A stretch of DNA of 18,984 nt from JBNFVY01 sp049943335 (GCF_049943335.1 NZ_JBNFVY010000018.1:1-18984); one strand, 5' to 3'. Counted from the stretch's first letter, positions 1 to 14,981 are shown. The notes: generated by a model from the sequence alone, not told the origin. Numbers and translations are program-made.

Positions 1-95
1 ATCGCTGCCGTCAGCGTGGTCTTGCCGTGGTCAACGTGCCCAATCGTACCGATGTTCACGTGCGGTTTAGAGCGGTCAAACTTTTCCTTAGCCAT
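1..95 (-). CDS. tuf: Elongation factor Tu, N-terminal fragment (first tuf copy)
   Basis: The minus strand encodes the first 31 residues of EF-Tu and then leaves the window. Visible are the start MAKEKFDRSKPHVNIGTIGH and the G1 phosphate-binding loop GHVDHGKT at about residues 19-26. EF-Tu is the GTPase that delivers aminoacyl-tRNA to the ribosomal A site. The ATG at 93-95 is preceded by a perfect AGGAGG at 101-106, six bases upstream. It lies 54 bp downstream of fusA with no terminator visible, so it is most likely the last gene of the rpsL-rpsG-fusA-tuf operon. A second tuf copy ends at the other edge of the window. Only the N-terminus can be seen, so completeness cannot be judged. Confidence 0.97.
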   Translation of the reverse strand, partial: MAKEKFDRSKPHVNIGTIGHVDHGKTTLTAA

Positions 96-149
96 GATGG
101 CCTCCTTGTCTTTGTGTCGGGCTGGCAAACGCCAACCCGGGTGTTCCGA

Positions 150-2273
150 TCAAGCGTATTTCGCCTGAATTTCTTCCGATATGTTGCTGGGCACAGGTTC
201 GTAGTGGTCGAACTGCATCGTGAACTGCGCGCGGCCCGAAGACATGGAGCGCAACGAGTTGATGTAGCCGAACATGTTGGCCAGCGGCACCATGGCAGAA
301 ATCGCAACGGCGTTGCCGCGCGGCTCCTGGCCCGTCACCTGACCGCGACGCGACGTCAAGTCACCGATCACGTTCCCGGTGTATTCCTCAGGTGAAATGA
401 CCTCGACCTTCATCACCGGTTCCAGCAGCTTCGCACCGGCCCTGCGCAGACCTTCGCGCATGCACATACGCCCGGCGATTTCGAAGGCCAGAACGCTGGA
501 GTCCACATCGTGGAACTTGCCGTCGATCAGGGCCACCTTGAAGTCAATCACGGGGAAGCCAGCAAGCGGACCGGAGTCCATGACCGACTTGATGCCTTTC
601 TCGACACCCGGGATGTATTCCTTGGGCACAGCGCCGCCGACGATCTTGGATTCGAAGGAATAACCTTCTCCCGGTTCAGTCGGGGAAATAACCATTTTCA
701 CTTCGGCGAACTGACCCGAGCCGCCCGATTGCTTCTTGTGCGTGTAGGTGTGCTCAATCTCGTGACCGATGGTCTCGCGATAGGCCACCTGCGGCGCGCC
801 GATATTGGCTTCGACCTTGAATTCACGCTTGAGGCGATCCACCAGGATGTCGAGATGCAATTCGCCCATGCCCTTCATGATCGTCTGACCCGATTCCAGA
901 TCGGTTTCGACGCGGAAAGACGGATCTTCTGCAGCCAGACGCGCCAGACCCTGAGACATCTTCTCTTGGTCGTTCTTCGTCTTCGGCTCGACAGCAATCT
1001 CGATCACCGGATCAGGGAAAGTCATCGTTTCCAGAACAACCGGTTCGTTGACAGCGCACAGCGTGTCACCCGTTGTCGTGTCCTTGAGACCGGCAAGCGC
1101 GATGATGTCGCCAGCGAAAGCTTCGTCGATTTCCTCACGGTCGATGGCGTGCATGATCATCATCCGACCAACCCGCTCTTTCTTGCCCTTGGTCGAGTTC
1201 AGAATGGCGTCACCCTTGTTGATCTTACCCGAATAGATCCGGGTAAACGTCAAAGAGCCGACAAACGGGTCGTTCATGATCTTGAACGCCAGCGCCGAGA
1301 ACGGGGTGTCGTCCGAAGCAGGCCGCGGGATGTTGCGCTCTTCGCTTTCGTCATCGGGCGAAAAGCCCATGAGCGTCGGCACGTCAAGCGGGCCCGGCAG
1401 GAAATCCACGACAGCGTTGAGAAGAGGCTGAACACCCTTGTTCTTGAACGCGGAACCGGCAAGCATCGGGAAGAACGACAGCGACAGAGTGCCCTTGCGG
1501 ATCAAGCTGCGCAGGGTCGCTTCGTCGGGCATCTCACCTTCGAGATACGCCTCCATCGCGTCGTCGTCCATTTCGACGGCAAGCTCGATCATGTTGTCGC
1601 GCCAGGTCTGGGCGAGATCTTGCAGCTCTTCACGGATCGGCCGACGTTCCCAAGATGCGCCCAGATCTTCACCGATCCAGACCCATTCTTCCATCTTGAT
1701 CAGGTCAATCACGCCTTCCAGCTTGTCTTCAGCACCAATTGGCAGCGCGATCGGCAAGGGCGTCCCGCCCGTGCGATCCTTGACCATCTCGACGCATTTG
1801 AAGAAATCCGCGCCGATCTTGTCCATCTTGTTGACAAACACGAGGCGCGGAACCTTGTAACGGTCGGCTTGACGCCAGACTGTTTCGGTCTGCGGCTCGA
1901 CGCCGGCGTTGCCGTCGAGCAGCGCAACGGCGCCGTCCAGAACGGCAAGCGAGCGCTCGACTTCGATCGTGAAATCAACGTGGCCAGGCGTGTCGATGAT
2001 GTTGAAACGAACCTTGGTGTCCGATGTGCCCTCGGGCGTCGGATCTTCCTGGCGCTGCCAGAAAGTCGTCGTCGCGGCGGAGGTGATCGTAATCCCACGC
2101 TCGGCTTCCTGCTCCATCCAATCCATGGTGGAGGCACCGTCGTGTGTTTCGCCGATCTTGTGGTTTTTGCCGGTGTAGAACAGGATCCGCTCGGTCATGG
2201 TGGTCTTGCCCGCATCGATATGCGCCATGATGCCGAAGTTGCGGTAACGCTCCAGGGGGTATTCGCGTGCCAT
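150..2273 (-). CDS. fusA: Elongation factor G
   Basis: A 707-residue EF-G, the ribosomal translocase, which also splits post-termination ribosomes with ribosome recycling factor. The GTPase motifs are intact: G1 AHIDAGKT at residues 17-24, G3 DTPGH at 94-98 and G4 NKMD at 148-151. Domains II-V follow, and the C-terminal part contains GGAVPKEYIPGVEKGI, typical of domain IV of EF-G. The length is normal for a bacterial FusA. The start ATG at 2271-2273 is followed by MAREYPLERYRNFGIMAHID, a typical alphaproteobacterial start, and AGGAAAGG lies about ten bases upstream. It begins 21 bp after rpsG and ends 54 bp before tuf, as in the classical str operon. The absence of a mitochondrial-type or tetM-type signature makes a paralogue unlikely. 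Confidence 0.98.
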   Translation of the reverse strand: MAREYPLERYRNFGIMAHIDAGKTTMTERILFYTGKNHKIGETHDGASTMDWMEQEAERGITITSAATTTFWQRQEDPTPEGTSDTKVRFNIIDTPGHVDFTIEVERSLAVLDGAVALLDGNAGVEPQTETVWRQADRYKVPRLVFVNKMDKIGADFFKCVEMVKDRTGGTPLPIALPIGAEDKLEGVIDLIKMEEWVWIGEDLGASWERRPIREELQDLAQTWRDNMIELAVEMDDDAMEAYLEGEMPDEATLRSLIRKGTLSLSFFPMLAGSAFKNKGVQPLLNAVVDFLPGPLDVPTLMGFSPDDESEERNIPRPASDDTPFSALAFKIMNDPFVGSLTFTRIYSGKINKGDAILNSTKGKKERVGRMMIMHAIDREEIDEAFAGDIIALAGLKDTTTGDTLCAVNEPVVLETMTFPDPVIEIAVEPKTKNDQEKMSQGLARLAAEDPSFRVETDLESGQTIMKGMGELHLDILVDRLKREFKVEANIGAPQVAYRETIGHEIEHTYTHKKQSGGSGQFAEVKMVISPTEPGEGYSFESKIVGGAVPKEYIPGVEKGIKSVMDSGPLAGFPVIDFKVALIDGKFHDVDSSVLAFEIAGRMCMREGLRRAGAKLLEPVMKVEVISPEEYTGNVIGDLTSRRGQVTGQEPRGNAVAISAMVPLANMFGYINSLRSMSSGRAQFTMQFDHYEPVPSNISEEIQAKYA

Positions 2274-2294
2274 CGTCAGATTGCCTTTCCTGAG

Positions 2295-2765
2295 TTACCA
2301 GCGGTAGTGGCTGAACGCTTTGTTGGCGTCGGCCATCTTGTGGGTGTCTTCGCGCTTTTTGACAGCCGAACCACGGTTGTTCACGGCATCCAGCAATTCG
2401 CCAGCCAGACGTTCTTCCATGGTGTTTTCATTGCGGGCGCGGCAAGCGGCGATCAGCCAGCGGATCGCCAGCGCTTCGCGGCGCTCGATGCGCACCTCAA
2501 CGGGCACCTGATAGGTGGCGCCACCGACCCGGCGCGAGCGAACCTCGACCGACGGTTTCACGTTGTCCAAAGCTTCGTGGAAGACTTCCACAGGTGCTTT
2601 CTTGAGCTTGTCTTCGACGCGATCGAACGCGTTGTAGACGATCTTTTCAGCAGCCGATTTTTTGCCGTCGATCATGAGGTTGTTCATGAACTTGGTGACG
2701 ACGCGATCGCCATATTTGGCGTCGGGCAGAACTTCGCGCTTTTCAGCGGCGTGACGACGGGACAT
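2295..2765 (-). CDS. rpsG: 30S ribosomal protein S7
   Basis: A 156-residue S7, the normal bacterial length. S7 nucleates assembly of the 30S head by binding the 3' major domain of 16S rRNA and lies near the E site. The start MSRRHAAEKREVLPDAKYGD and the C-terminal motif ANKAFSHYRW are diagnostic. The ATG at 2763-2765 has AAGGAG eight bases upstream, and this ribosome binding site overlaps the rpsL stop codon. Only 12 bp separate rpsL and rpsG. In E. coli S7 represses the str operon by binding a much longer rpsL-rpsG spacer; such a spacer is absent here, so any feedback must act elsewhere (inference). Confidence 0.98.
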   Translation of the reverse strand: MSRRHAAEKREVLPDAKYGDRVVTKFMNNLMIDGKKSAAEKIVYNAFDRVEDKLKKAPVEVFHEALDNVKPSVEVRSRRVGGATYQVPVEVRIERREALAIRWLIAACRARNENTMEERLAGELLDAVNNRGSAVKKREDTHKMADANKAFSHYRW

Positions 2766-2777
2766 TCCGTGATCTCC

Positions 2778-3149
2778 TTACTTAGGACGCTTGGCGCCGT
2801 ATTTCGAACGACGCTGCTTACGGTCTTTGACGCCCTGGGTATCCAGCACACCGCGAAGGATGTGGTAACGGACACCCGGAAGGTCTTTCACACGGCCGCC
2901 ACGGATCAGAACCACAGAGTGTTCCTGAAGGTTATGGCTTTCACCGGGGATATAGCTGATGACCTCGTAACCATTGGTCAGGCGCACCTTGGCGACTTTC
3001 CGCATAGCCGAGTTCGGCTTCTTCGGCGTCGTGGTGTAGACGCGCGTACATACGCCCCGTTTCTGGGGGCACTGCTCCAGGTGCATGGACTTGGAGCGTT
3101 TAACTTTGGGCTGCCGCGGCTTGCGGATCAGCTGTTGGATCGTTGGCAT
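2778..3149 (-). CDS. rpsL: 30S ribosomal protein S12
   Basis: A 123-residue S12, the decoding-centre protein of the small subunit. I chose the ATG at 3147-3149 (MPTIQQLIRKPRQPKVKRSK). An in-frame ATG eight codons upstream would add MLQHGETG, which is not part of the S12 family, and the chosen start has a GGGGAAA ribosome binding site. The TTPKKPNSA motif carries Lys43, and RVKDLPGVR carries Lys88 and Asp89 (the usual methylthiolation site). These are the common wild-type residues, so no streptomycin-resistance substitution is seen at them. It is the first gene of the str operon, about 190 nt downstream of a strong promoter at 3350-3378, with a structured leader between. Confidence 0.98.
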   Translation of the reverse strand: MPTIQQLIRKPRQPKVKRSKSMHLEQCPQKRGVCTRVYTTTPKKPNSAMRKVAKVRLTNGYEVISYIPGESHNLQEHSVVLIRGGRVKDLPGVRYHILRGVLDTQGVKDRKQRRSKYGAKRPK

Positions 3150-3218
3150 TCCGGTTTCCCCGTGTTGCAACACATTTCAATTTCATCGGCGCGTCACACA
3201 CGTCTGCATAACGCAAAT

Positions 3219-3250
3219 ACCGCAGTCGCTCTGAAGCAGAGCGGTGCGGT
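3219..3250 (-). promoter_or_regulatory. Long hairpin in the rpsL 5' leader
   Basis: In the minus-strand RNA, an outer stem ACCGCA/UGCGGU (3245-3250 with 3219-3224) encloses, after a small 1x2 internal loop, a perfect inner stem CGCUCUG/CAGAGCG (3237-3243 with 3227-3233) closed by a CUU loop. It has 13 base pairs in all and lies 70-100 nt upstream of the rpsL start, inside the leader predicted from the promoter at 3350-3378. No T-run follows, so it is not a terminator. A role as a ribosomal protein binding site or an mRNA-stability element is inference. Confidence 0.55.
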
Positions 3251-3349
3251 GGAATTCCAGAGGATCGAGGCCGTTGGACCTGGATCATGACCACTTCAGT
3301 ACTGTAGCAGGCACGTCGGAGGCTCCCCCTCGTCGGCCCGAGTGCGCGC

Positions 3350-3378
3350 CGTATATGGGGAGTCGCAGGTGGTGTCAA
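3350..3378 (-). promoter_or_regulatory. Sigma-70 promoter of the str operon
   Basis: Read on the minus strand, a perfect -35 TTGACA (3373-3378) is followed after exactly 17 bp by TATACG (3350-3355), four of six matches to the -10 consensus. Transcription would start near 3343, giving a leader of about 194 nt before rpsL. It is the best promoter match in the window. It fits the context, since the rpoC transcript is closed by a terminator at 5050-5079 and rpsL needs its own start. Confidence 0.8.
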
Positions 3379-4114
3379 CACTTGCCACCAGAAGACAACG
3401 GTTGTTCCTTCCTTTTCCCCACGTCGTGTCGGAAATGAGGACGAATGGCGGTCTCTTGTGGCCAAACCGTCGCGCGCGGCGGCACCTCTGCCCGGGCGTC
3501 TTAGTACAGCTCATTCGCCCCTGCAAGCCGGGCGCGCGCAGGGGCTGGATCACTTTGGGTCGCGTCCCGCCCCTATTGCCCCCTATTGAGCCTGCTTGGC
3601 GGTAGACCTGTGCCAGACTCGCGGGACACTGCCACCCACCCGCCCGCCGCAGGCGGTCCGGTCACTGGCAGAGGGCGGGCTGGCCGGGCAAATTGGGCGC
3701 AGCCCCCACCGGCGTCTGCGATGCGCCTGTCCTGGCGGCGGCCCCACCGGCCGCGTCAATGGCGGTACTGCCAGCGGGGCCGGGTCAGGGCGGGTCAACC
3801 GGCAGTAGGCCGGACAGCCCCCCGCGATCCACTGGCATGCACCGGCAAGAAACATGGGAACCGCGCGCGCCGCCATGCACGAATAGCAAAGGGCTTACGC
3901 AGCTTGGGTCACAAGGGTGACGTGGCCCCAAACACGATCACCGGAACGCCGTCACAGCGCACGAGCCCATAGACGTCGGCAGAGCGGACTTAGTGAGCTG
4001 CCGTTGCGGCAGTGCCAATGGCAGCTTTCATGAGCGTTCCAAAAACGGTGGTTTTTGGAGCGGCTCGGTTAGAGTGGGTAGACCAACGGTAGCTGGCCTG
4101 CCCCAGCTCTTTGC
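3379..4114. other. Gene-free stretch between the str promoter and the glyoxalase-like gene
   Basis: I see no convincing gene here. Open frames exist on both strands (for example 3586-3972 plus and 3583-3876 minus), but their products are low-complexity Pro/Arg-rich and resemble no family I know. By hand count, 3661-3780 is about 75% G+C, well above the operons. Small structures are present: an inverted repeat GCCCCTGC/GCAGGGGC (3517-3524 and 3538-3545), a tandem CCCCTATTG (3570-3578 and 3580-3588), a hairpin CCGCC-GCA-GGCGG (3644-3656) and GTCAC-AAGG-GTGAC (3908-3921). It may be decayed sequence or may hold an unrecognised RNA. Confidence 0.5.
4039..4058. repeat. Inverted repeat CCAAAAAC/GTTTTTGG downstream of the glyoxalase-like gene
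   Basis: CCAAAAAC at 4039-4046 and GTTTTTGG at 4051-4058 are perfect reverse complements with a GGTG loop. The flanks GAGCG and CGGCTC extend the symmetry imperfectly. It lies 57 bp beyond the stop of the gene at 4115-4648, so on the minus strand it could act as a weak terminator, although the stem is A+T-rich. Similar repeats occur on the other side of that gene. Confidence 0.55.
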
Positions 4115-4648
4115 TCAGGACACTTGTTCGCAAAACCGAATTCTGTTGCCAAATGGATCATGCACTTGGATTTGCAGGCCCCACGGCAATTCTTCCAAAT
4201 CAGGACGCCCGAAGGAGTACTGCTTATCCGAAAGCTCCTTATGAAACATTCGAATTTTTTGCGTTGGCAAAAATACGTTCGATCCGGGGCTTGCATCGCC
4301 ATGATGCTCTGTAAGATGTAAAAGCGCACCGGCACGCTCGACGCCCATGTAGAGCGGCAGTTGCTTTTCGTGACGATGTTCGAATGAGACTTCAAAGCCA
4401 AGAAACCCGCAGTAGAACTCTCTTGCTTTGGCCTCATCAAAAATACGGATGATAGGGCTGATCTTACCGAAGCTGATCCCGTTAGAAATGGCGCCGTCCA
4501 GTTTGGCCGATGCCGTGTTCCAATCTGAATATCCCAACGTGTTTGCAACAAGCTCCAAAGCTTCTGAGTGGGAAATATCTTTGTCGCCTTTGGCCAAGGC
4601 TGACCGAAGTTTGCGGGCCATAGACTTGGCCTGATCTACACTGTTCAT
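4115..4648 (-). CDS. Glyoxalase/bleomycin-resistance (VOC) superfamily protein
   Basis: A 177-residue protein. Residues 1-55 form a helical N-terminal segment (MNSVDQAKSMARKLRSALA onward, containing LGYSDWNTASA) of the kind found before some glyoxalase domains. From about residue 65 a VOC fold follows, with IIRIFDEAKAREFYCGFLGF, then LHLTEHHGDASPGS, and near the end VHDPFGNRIRF, the usual DPFGN turn. This layout matches bleomycin-binding-like glyoxalase superfamily proteins; the substrate is unknown. I chose the ATG at 4646-4648 because GGAG lies six bases before it; the ATG four codons upstream contains that ribosome binding site. By hand count two 60-bp stretches are 43% and 50% G+C, below the neighbours near 60%. 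It stands alone between the rpoC terminator and the str promoter, which suggests acquisition (inference). Confidence 0.85.
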   Translation of the reverse strand: MNSVDQAKSMARKLRSALAKGDKDISHSEALELVANTLGYSDWNTASAKLDGAISNGISFGKISPIIRIFDEAKAREFYCGFLGFEVSFEHRHEKQLPLYMGVERAGALLHLTEHHGDASPGSNVFLPTQKIRMFHKELSDKQYSFGRPDLEELPWGLQIQVHDPFGNRIRFCEQVS

Positions 4649-4833
4649 GATGATCTCCATGCCAGCAAATTGTTTACGGCGCTCGCTTTACCGACCAAAT
4701 GCTGGACGGAGTGTTTGAATTAAATATCAAAGCATTTTCACCTTACCCAAGAGGGCGCGAGCGGCTGGCAACGCAAACCGAGGTAAGAAGGCCATATTCA
4801 GTAAAGTCAGTCAAGACCTGCTCCGTGTGCCCA

Positions 4834-4853
4834 CCAAAAACGCTCCTTTTTGG
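4834..4853. repeat. Inverted repeat CCAAAAA/TTTTTGG, second copy
   Basis: CCAAAAA at 4834-4840 and TTTTTGG at 4847-4853 are perfect reverse complements around a CGCTCC loop. The same half-site builds the repeats at 4039-4058 and 4884-4928, so it lies on the other side of the glyoxalase-like gene from the first copy. No gene on the plus strand ends nearby that would need a terminator. Confidence 0.55.
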
Positions 4854-4883
4854 CACAAGCAAAAGCGGCCCCTTTTAACGCTG

Positions 4884-4928
4884 CCAAAAACCCCGTTCAA
4901 AACCCAAGTGGTTGTGGAAGGTTTTTGG
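4884..4928. repeat. Inverted repeat CCAAAAACC/GGTTTTTGG with 27-nt spacer
   Basis: CCAAAAACC at 4884-4892 and GGTTTTTGG at 4920-4928 are perfect 9-bp reverse complements. It is the third occurrence in 900 bp of the CCAAAAA/TTTTTGG pairing. It lies between the glyoxalase-like gene and the rpoC terminator. Confidence 0.5.
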
Positions 4929-5049
4929 TTGCCATTGGATAGCGGTCATCCATGCATAACGCAGCATCGGTCAGTCTGGGCTCAAAGCCGACGTTGGAAC
5001 GCAGGTCGCGCATTCGTTTTGCTGCCGGTTGCGCCTGACAGGTGGCCAC

Positions 5050-5079
5050 AAAAAACCCCGCCACAAAGGGCGGGGTTTT
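5050..5079 (-). terminator. Rho-independent terminator of rpoC
   Basis: A perfect 11-bp stem, AAAACCCCGCC (5052-5062) and GGCGGGGTTTT (5069-5079), has a 6-nt loop. On the minus strand it ends in a run of six T (complement of 5050-5055). It begins 22 bp after the rpoC stop codon and closes the rplJL-rpoBC transcript. Confidence 0.93.
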
Positions 5080-5100
5080 GCTTGGTTCGGGCCTGTTGGC

Positions 5101-9345
<4,245 letters not shown>

Positions 9346-9396
9346 ATCGTATTCCTTACGTCAGTGCGGGATGGGGCGAGACGGGGTGAGCTGCGC

Positions 9397-13536
<4,140 letters not shown>

Positions 13537-13774
13537 GTGCATCTACCTTTGCTATTTTCGCGGACGCGGCCGGCCGTCGGGCACCGGCGGACGCGCACTT
13601 ACGAAACGGGGGTTCGGTCTATTCCTGCGCCCTTCCCACGGGGCGCTCCCGACCATTGAACCAACCCTTGGAAAACACCCTTTTTCGAAAAGGCCCTTTT
13701 CAAGACAGGTTCGGCTGGGCCCGGTTTTCCGAGCCCAGCCAGATGATTTCGGCCCTCTTGGGGCCAACGTGGCC
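13537..13774 (-). promoter_or_regulatory. rplL-rpoB spacer with two hairpins
   Basis: The longest gap inside this ribosomal protein/polymerase unit. On the minus strand, a hairpin of 8 bp, one mismatch, 3 bp and a 4-nt loop (GGCTGGGC 13713-13720 with GCCCAGCC 13733-13740) is followed by a second with stem GCGCCC/GGGCGC (13627-13632 and 13641-13646). A smaller GGCCC/GGGCC pair lies at 13751-13765, just after rplL. None has a proper T-run. In E. coli the same interval carries a partial attenuator and an RNase III site that lower rpoBC output relative to rplJL; a like role here is inference. Confidence 0.5.
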
Positions 13775-14152
13775 TTAGGCCAGCTCGACAGTCGCGCCAG
13801 CGGCTTCCAGCTTGCCCTTGATCTCTTCGGCTTCGTCTTTCGAAGCGCCTTCCTTGATCTTGCCGCCTGCTTCGACCAGGTCCTTGGCTTCTTTCAGGCC
13901 AAGACCGGTGATGCCGCGAACTTCTTTGATCACGTTGATTTTCGAACCGCCGGCGTCCTTCAGGACAACGTCGAATTCGGTTTTTTCTTCAGCAGCAGCT
14001 GCACCGCCGGCATCGCCGCCGCCTGCAACCATCACAGCGCCGCCAGCAGCGGGCTCGATGCCGTATTCGTCTTTCAGGATGGTTTTCAGTTCCTGAGCTT
14101 CGAGAAGGGTCAGACCCACGATCTCTTCAGCAAGTTTCTTCAGATCAGCCAT
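13775..14152 (-). CDS. rplL: 50S ribosomal protein L7/L12
   Basis: A 125-residue stalk protein that recruits and activates translational GTPases. The layout is normal: an N-terminal dimerisation helix pair (MADLKKLAEEIVGLTLLEAQ, residues 1-35), an Ala/Gly-rich hinge at about 37-56, and the C-terminal factor-binding domain starting at KTEFDVVLKDAG near residue 58 and ending GATVELA. Start ATG at 14150-14152; the upstream GGAA is a weak ribosome binding site, unusual for a protein made in several copies per ribosome. It follows rplJ after 68 bp, and its partner L10 is encoded there. Confidence 0.98.
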   Translation of the reverse strand: MADLKKLAEEIVGLTLLEAQELKTILKDEYGIEPAAGGAVMVAGGGDAGGAAAAEEKTEFDVVLKDAGGSKINVIKEVRGITGLGLKEAKDLVEAGGKIKEGASKDEAEEIKGKLEAAGATVELA

Positions 14153-14220
14153 TATACTGTTTCCGTTCTATCAGATGTGTTCCAACGAGGGTTCGTTCGA
14201 CCCCACGCAGGCCAGATTGC

Positions 14221-14736
14221 TTAAGCAGCCGCCTTGTCCTCGATCGTGGACAAGATGGACGCGATGTTCGAAGCAGGCGCGCCAATGGCACCGGCGATGT
14301 TGGAAGCGGGTGCGCCAATGCAACCGGCGATCGAGGCAATGAGTTCCTCGCGCGACGGCAGTTTGGCGACAGCTTTCACACCGTCGACGTCCAATGCTGT
14401 GCCGCCCATGGCACCACCCAGGATCACGAGCTTGTCGTTTTCCTTGGCGTAGGTGTCGACGACCTTGGCCGCAGCCACAGGGTCCTCGGAATAGGCGATC
14501 ACAGTCATGCCATTGAGAAGATCGGCGATCGAAGCGTTCGGCGTTCCCTCAAGGGCGATTTTGGCGAGCTTGTTCTTGGCAACGCGCACCGAACCGCCGG
14601 CATCGCGCATTTGCGCCCGCAGTTCCTGCATTTCGGCAACCGTAAGACCTGCGTAGTGTGCAACGACGACCACGCCAGAGCTTTCGAAGATCTGGCCGAG
14701 CTCTTCGACCAATTTCTCTTTCTGGGCTCTATCCAC
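14221..14736 (-). CDS. rplJ: 50S ribosomal protein L10
   Basis: A 171-residue L10, the base of the ribosomal stalk: its N-terminal domain binds 23S rRNA with L11 and its C-terminal helix carries L12 dimers. I chose the GTG at 14734-14736 (fMDRAQKEKLVEELGQIFESS). It has GGAG seven bases upstream and gives the usual family N-terminus, while the frame open to 14847 adds 37 residues unlike L10. The C-terminus has a tandem repeat of IGAPASNIA at residues 140-148 and 151-159, just before the last L12-binding segment. It is the first gene after the rplA terminator, so it should have its own promoter; a structured leader precedes it. Confidence 0.95.
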   Translation of the reverse strand: MDRAQKEKLVEELGQIFESSGVVVVAHYAGLTVAEMQELRAQMRDAGGSVRVAKNKLAKIALEGTPNASIADLLNGMTVIAYSEDPVAAAKVVDTYAKENDKLVILGGAMGGTALDVDGVKAVAKLPSREELIASIAGCIGAPASNIAGAIGAPASNIASILSTIEDKAAA

Positions 14737-14753
14737 AGTTTCACTCCAAGTAA

Positions 14754-14770
14754 GGAGGGTCAGACCCTCC
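14754..14770 (-). promoter_or_regulatory. Hairpin in the rplJ leader beside the ribosome binding site
   Basis: GGAGGGTC (14754-14761) and GACCCTCC (14763-14770) are perfect reverse complements around one base, so the RNA can form a GGAGGG/CCCUCC stem with a 5-nt loop. It lies 17 nt upstream of the rplJ start and directly before its GGAG. A second small hairpin, CCCGA-CAA-TCGGG, lies upstream at about 14797-14809. L10 leaders are known autoregulatory targets of the L10-L12 complex in other bacteria; that this is such a site is inference. Confidence 0.45.
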
Positions 14771-14885
14771 AGCTCATATTTTGCCGGGCCTGCGCCCGAC
14801 AATCGGGTCCATACGGGTCCGTCGCAAAATCGCCCGAGGTATAACACCCGGAGAATTTGGTTCTTTCCCGTCTCAGGCAGGAATT

Positions 14886-14981
14886 ATGACACCAGAATCG
14901 ACGCCACCCACCGTCTTGGACGAAATGCAAAACAGCGCACGACGAATCGCACGCTGGCTTGCAGAGGTGTCTTTAGAGTGA
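14886..14981 (+). CDS. Possible 31-residue small protein between rplJ and rplA
   Basis: The plus strand reads ATG to TGA for 31 codons: MTPESTPPTVLDEMQNSARR followed by an amphipathic tail ending AEVSLE. AGGA lies three to four bases before the ATG, a little close. A -10-like TATAAC lies 40 bp upstream and a strong bidirectional terminator 70 bp downstream, so a short transcript could be made. The composition (mixed charged and hydrophobic helix) looks more protein-like than most chance frames here. I recognise no family, and it may be a chance frame in the rplJ promoter region. Confidence 0.3.
   Translation: MTPESTPPTVLDEMQNSARRIARWLAEVSLE

Larger units (their letters stand above)
4649..5049. 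other. Intergenic region upstream of the glyoxalase-like gene
   Basis: No gene is supported. The part next to the glyoxalase-like gene (4720-4740) is A+T-rich and may hold its promoter, but I could not find a convincing -35/-10 pair. The middle contains two CCAAAAA/TTTTTGG inverted repeats, listed separately. The part from 4938 to 5035 has no open frame resembling a known protein. An open frame on the plus strand at 4827-5135 is not protein-like and runs through the rpoC terminator. Confidence 0.5.

Noticed and set aside
2778..3149. Possible streptomycin-resistance alleles in rpsL
   Set aside because: Lys43 and Lys88 are the common sensitive-type residues.
3150..3173. N-terminal extension MLQHGETG of S12
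   Set aside because: The extension is absent from the S12 family and the downstream ATG has its own ribosome binding site.
510..3290. Very long open frame (926 codons) on the plus strand opposite fusA, rpsG and rpsL
   Set aside because: It lies entirely opposite well-recognised genes, its product is rich in His, Arg, Val and Phe as expected from the reverse complement of biased codons, and it matches no family.
3586..3972. 128-codon plus-strand frame in the G+C-rich intergenic region
   Set aside because: Pro/Arg-rich low-complexity product, no convincing ribosome binding site, and overlapping open frames in other phases; G+C-rich DNA has few stops by chance.
14737..14847. 37-residue N-terminal extension of L10
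   Set aside because: The extension is unlike L10 and runs through the leader hairpins; the GTG at 14736 has a well-placed GGAG.
14883..14888. CATAAT on the minus strand as a -10 box for rplJ
   Set aside because: No acceptable -35 lies 16-18 bp upstream, and the site overlaps the start of the possible small plus-strand gene.
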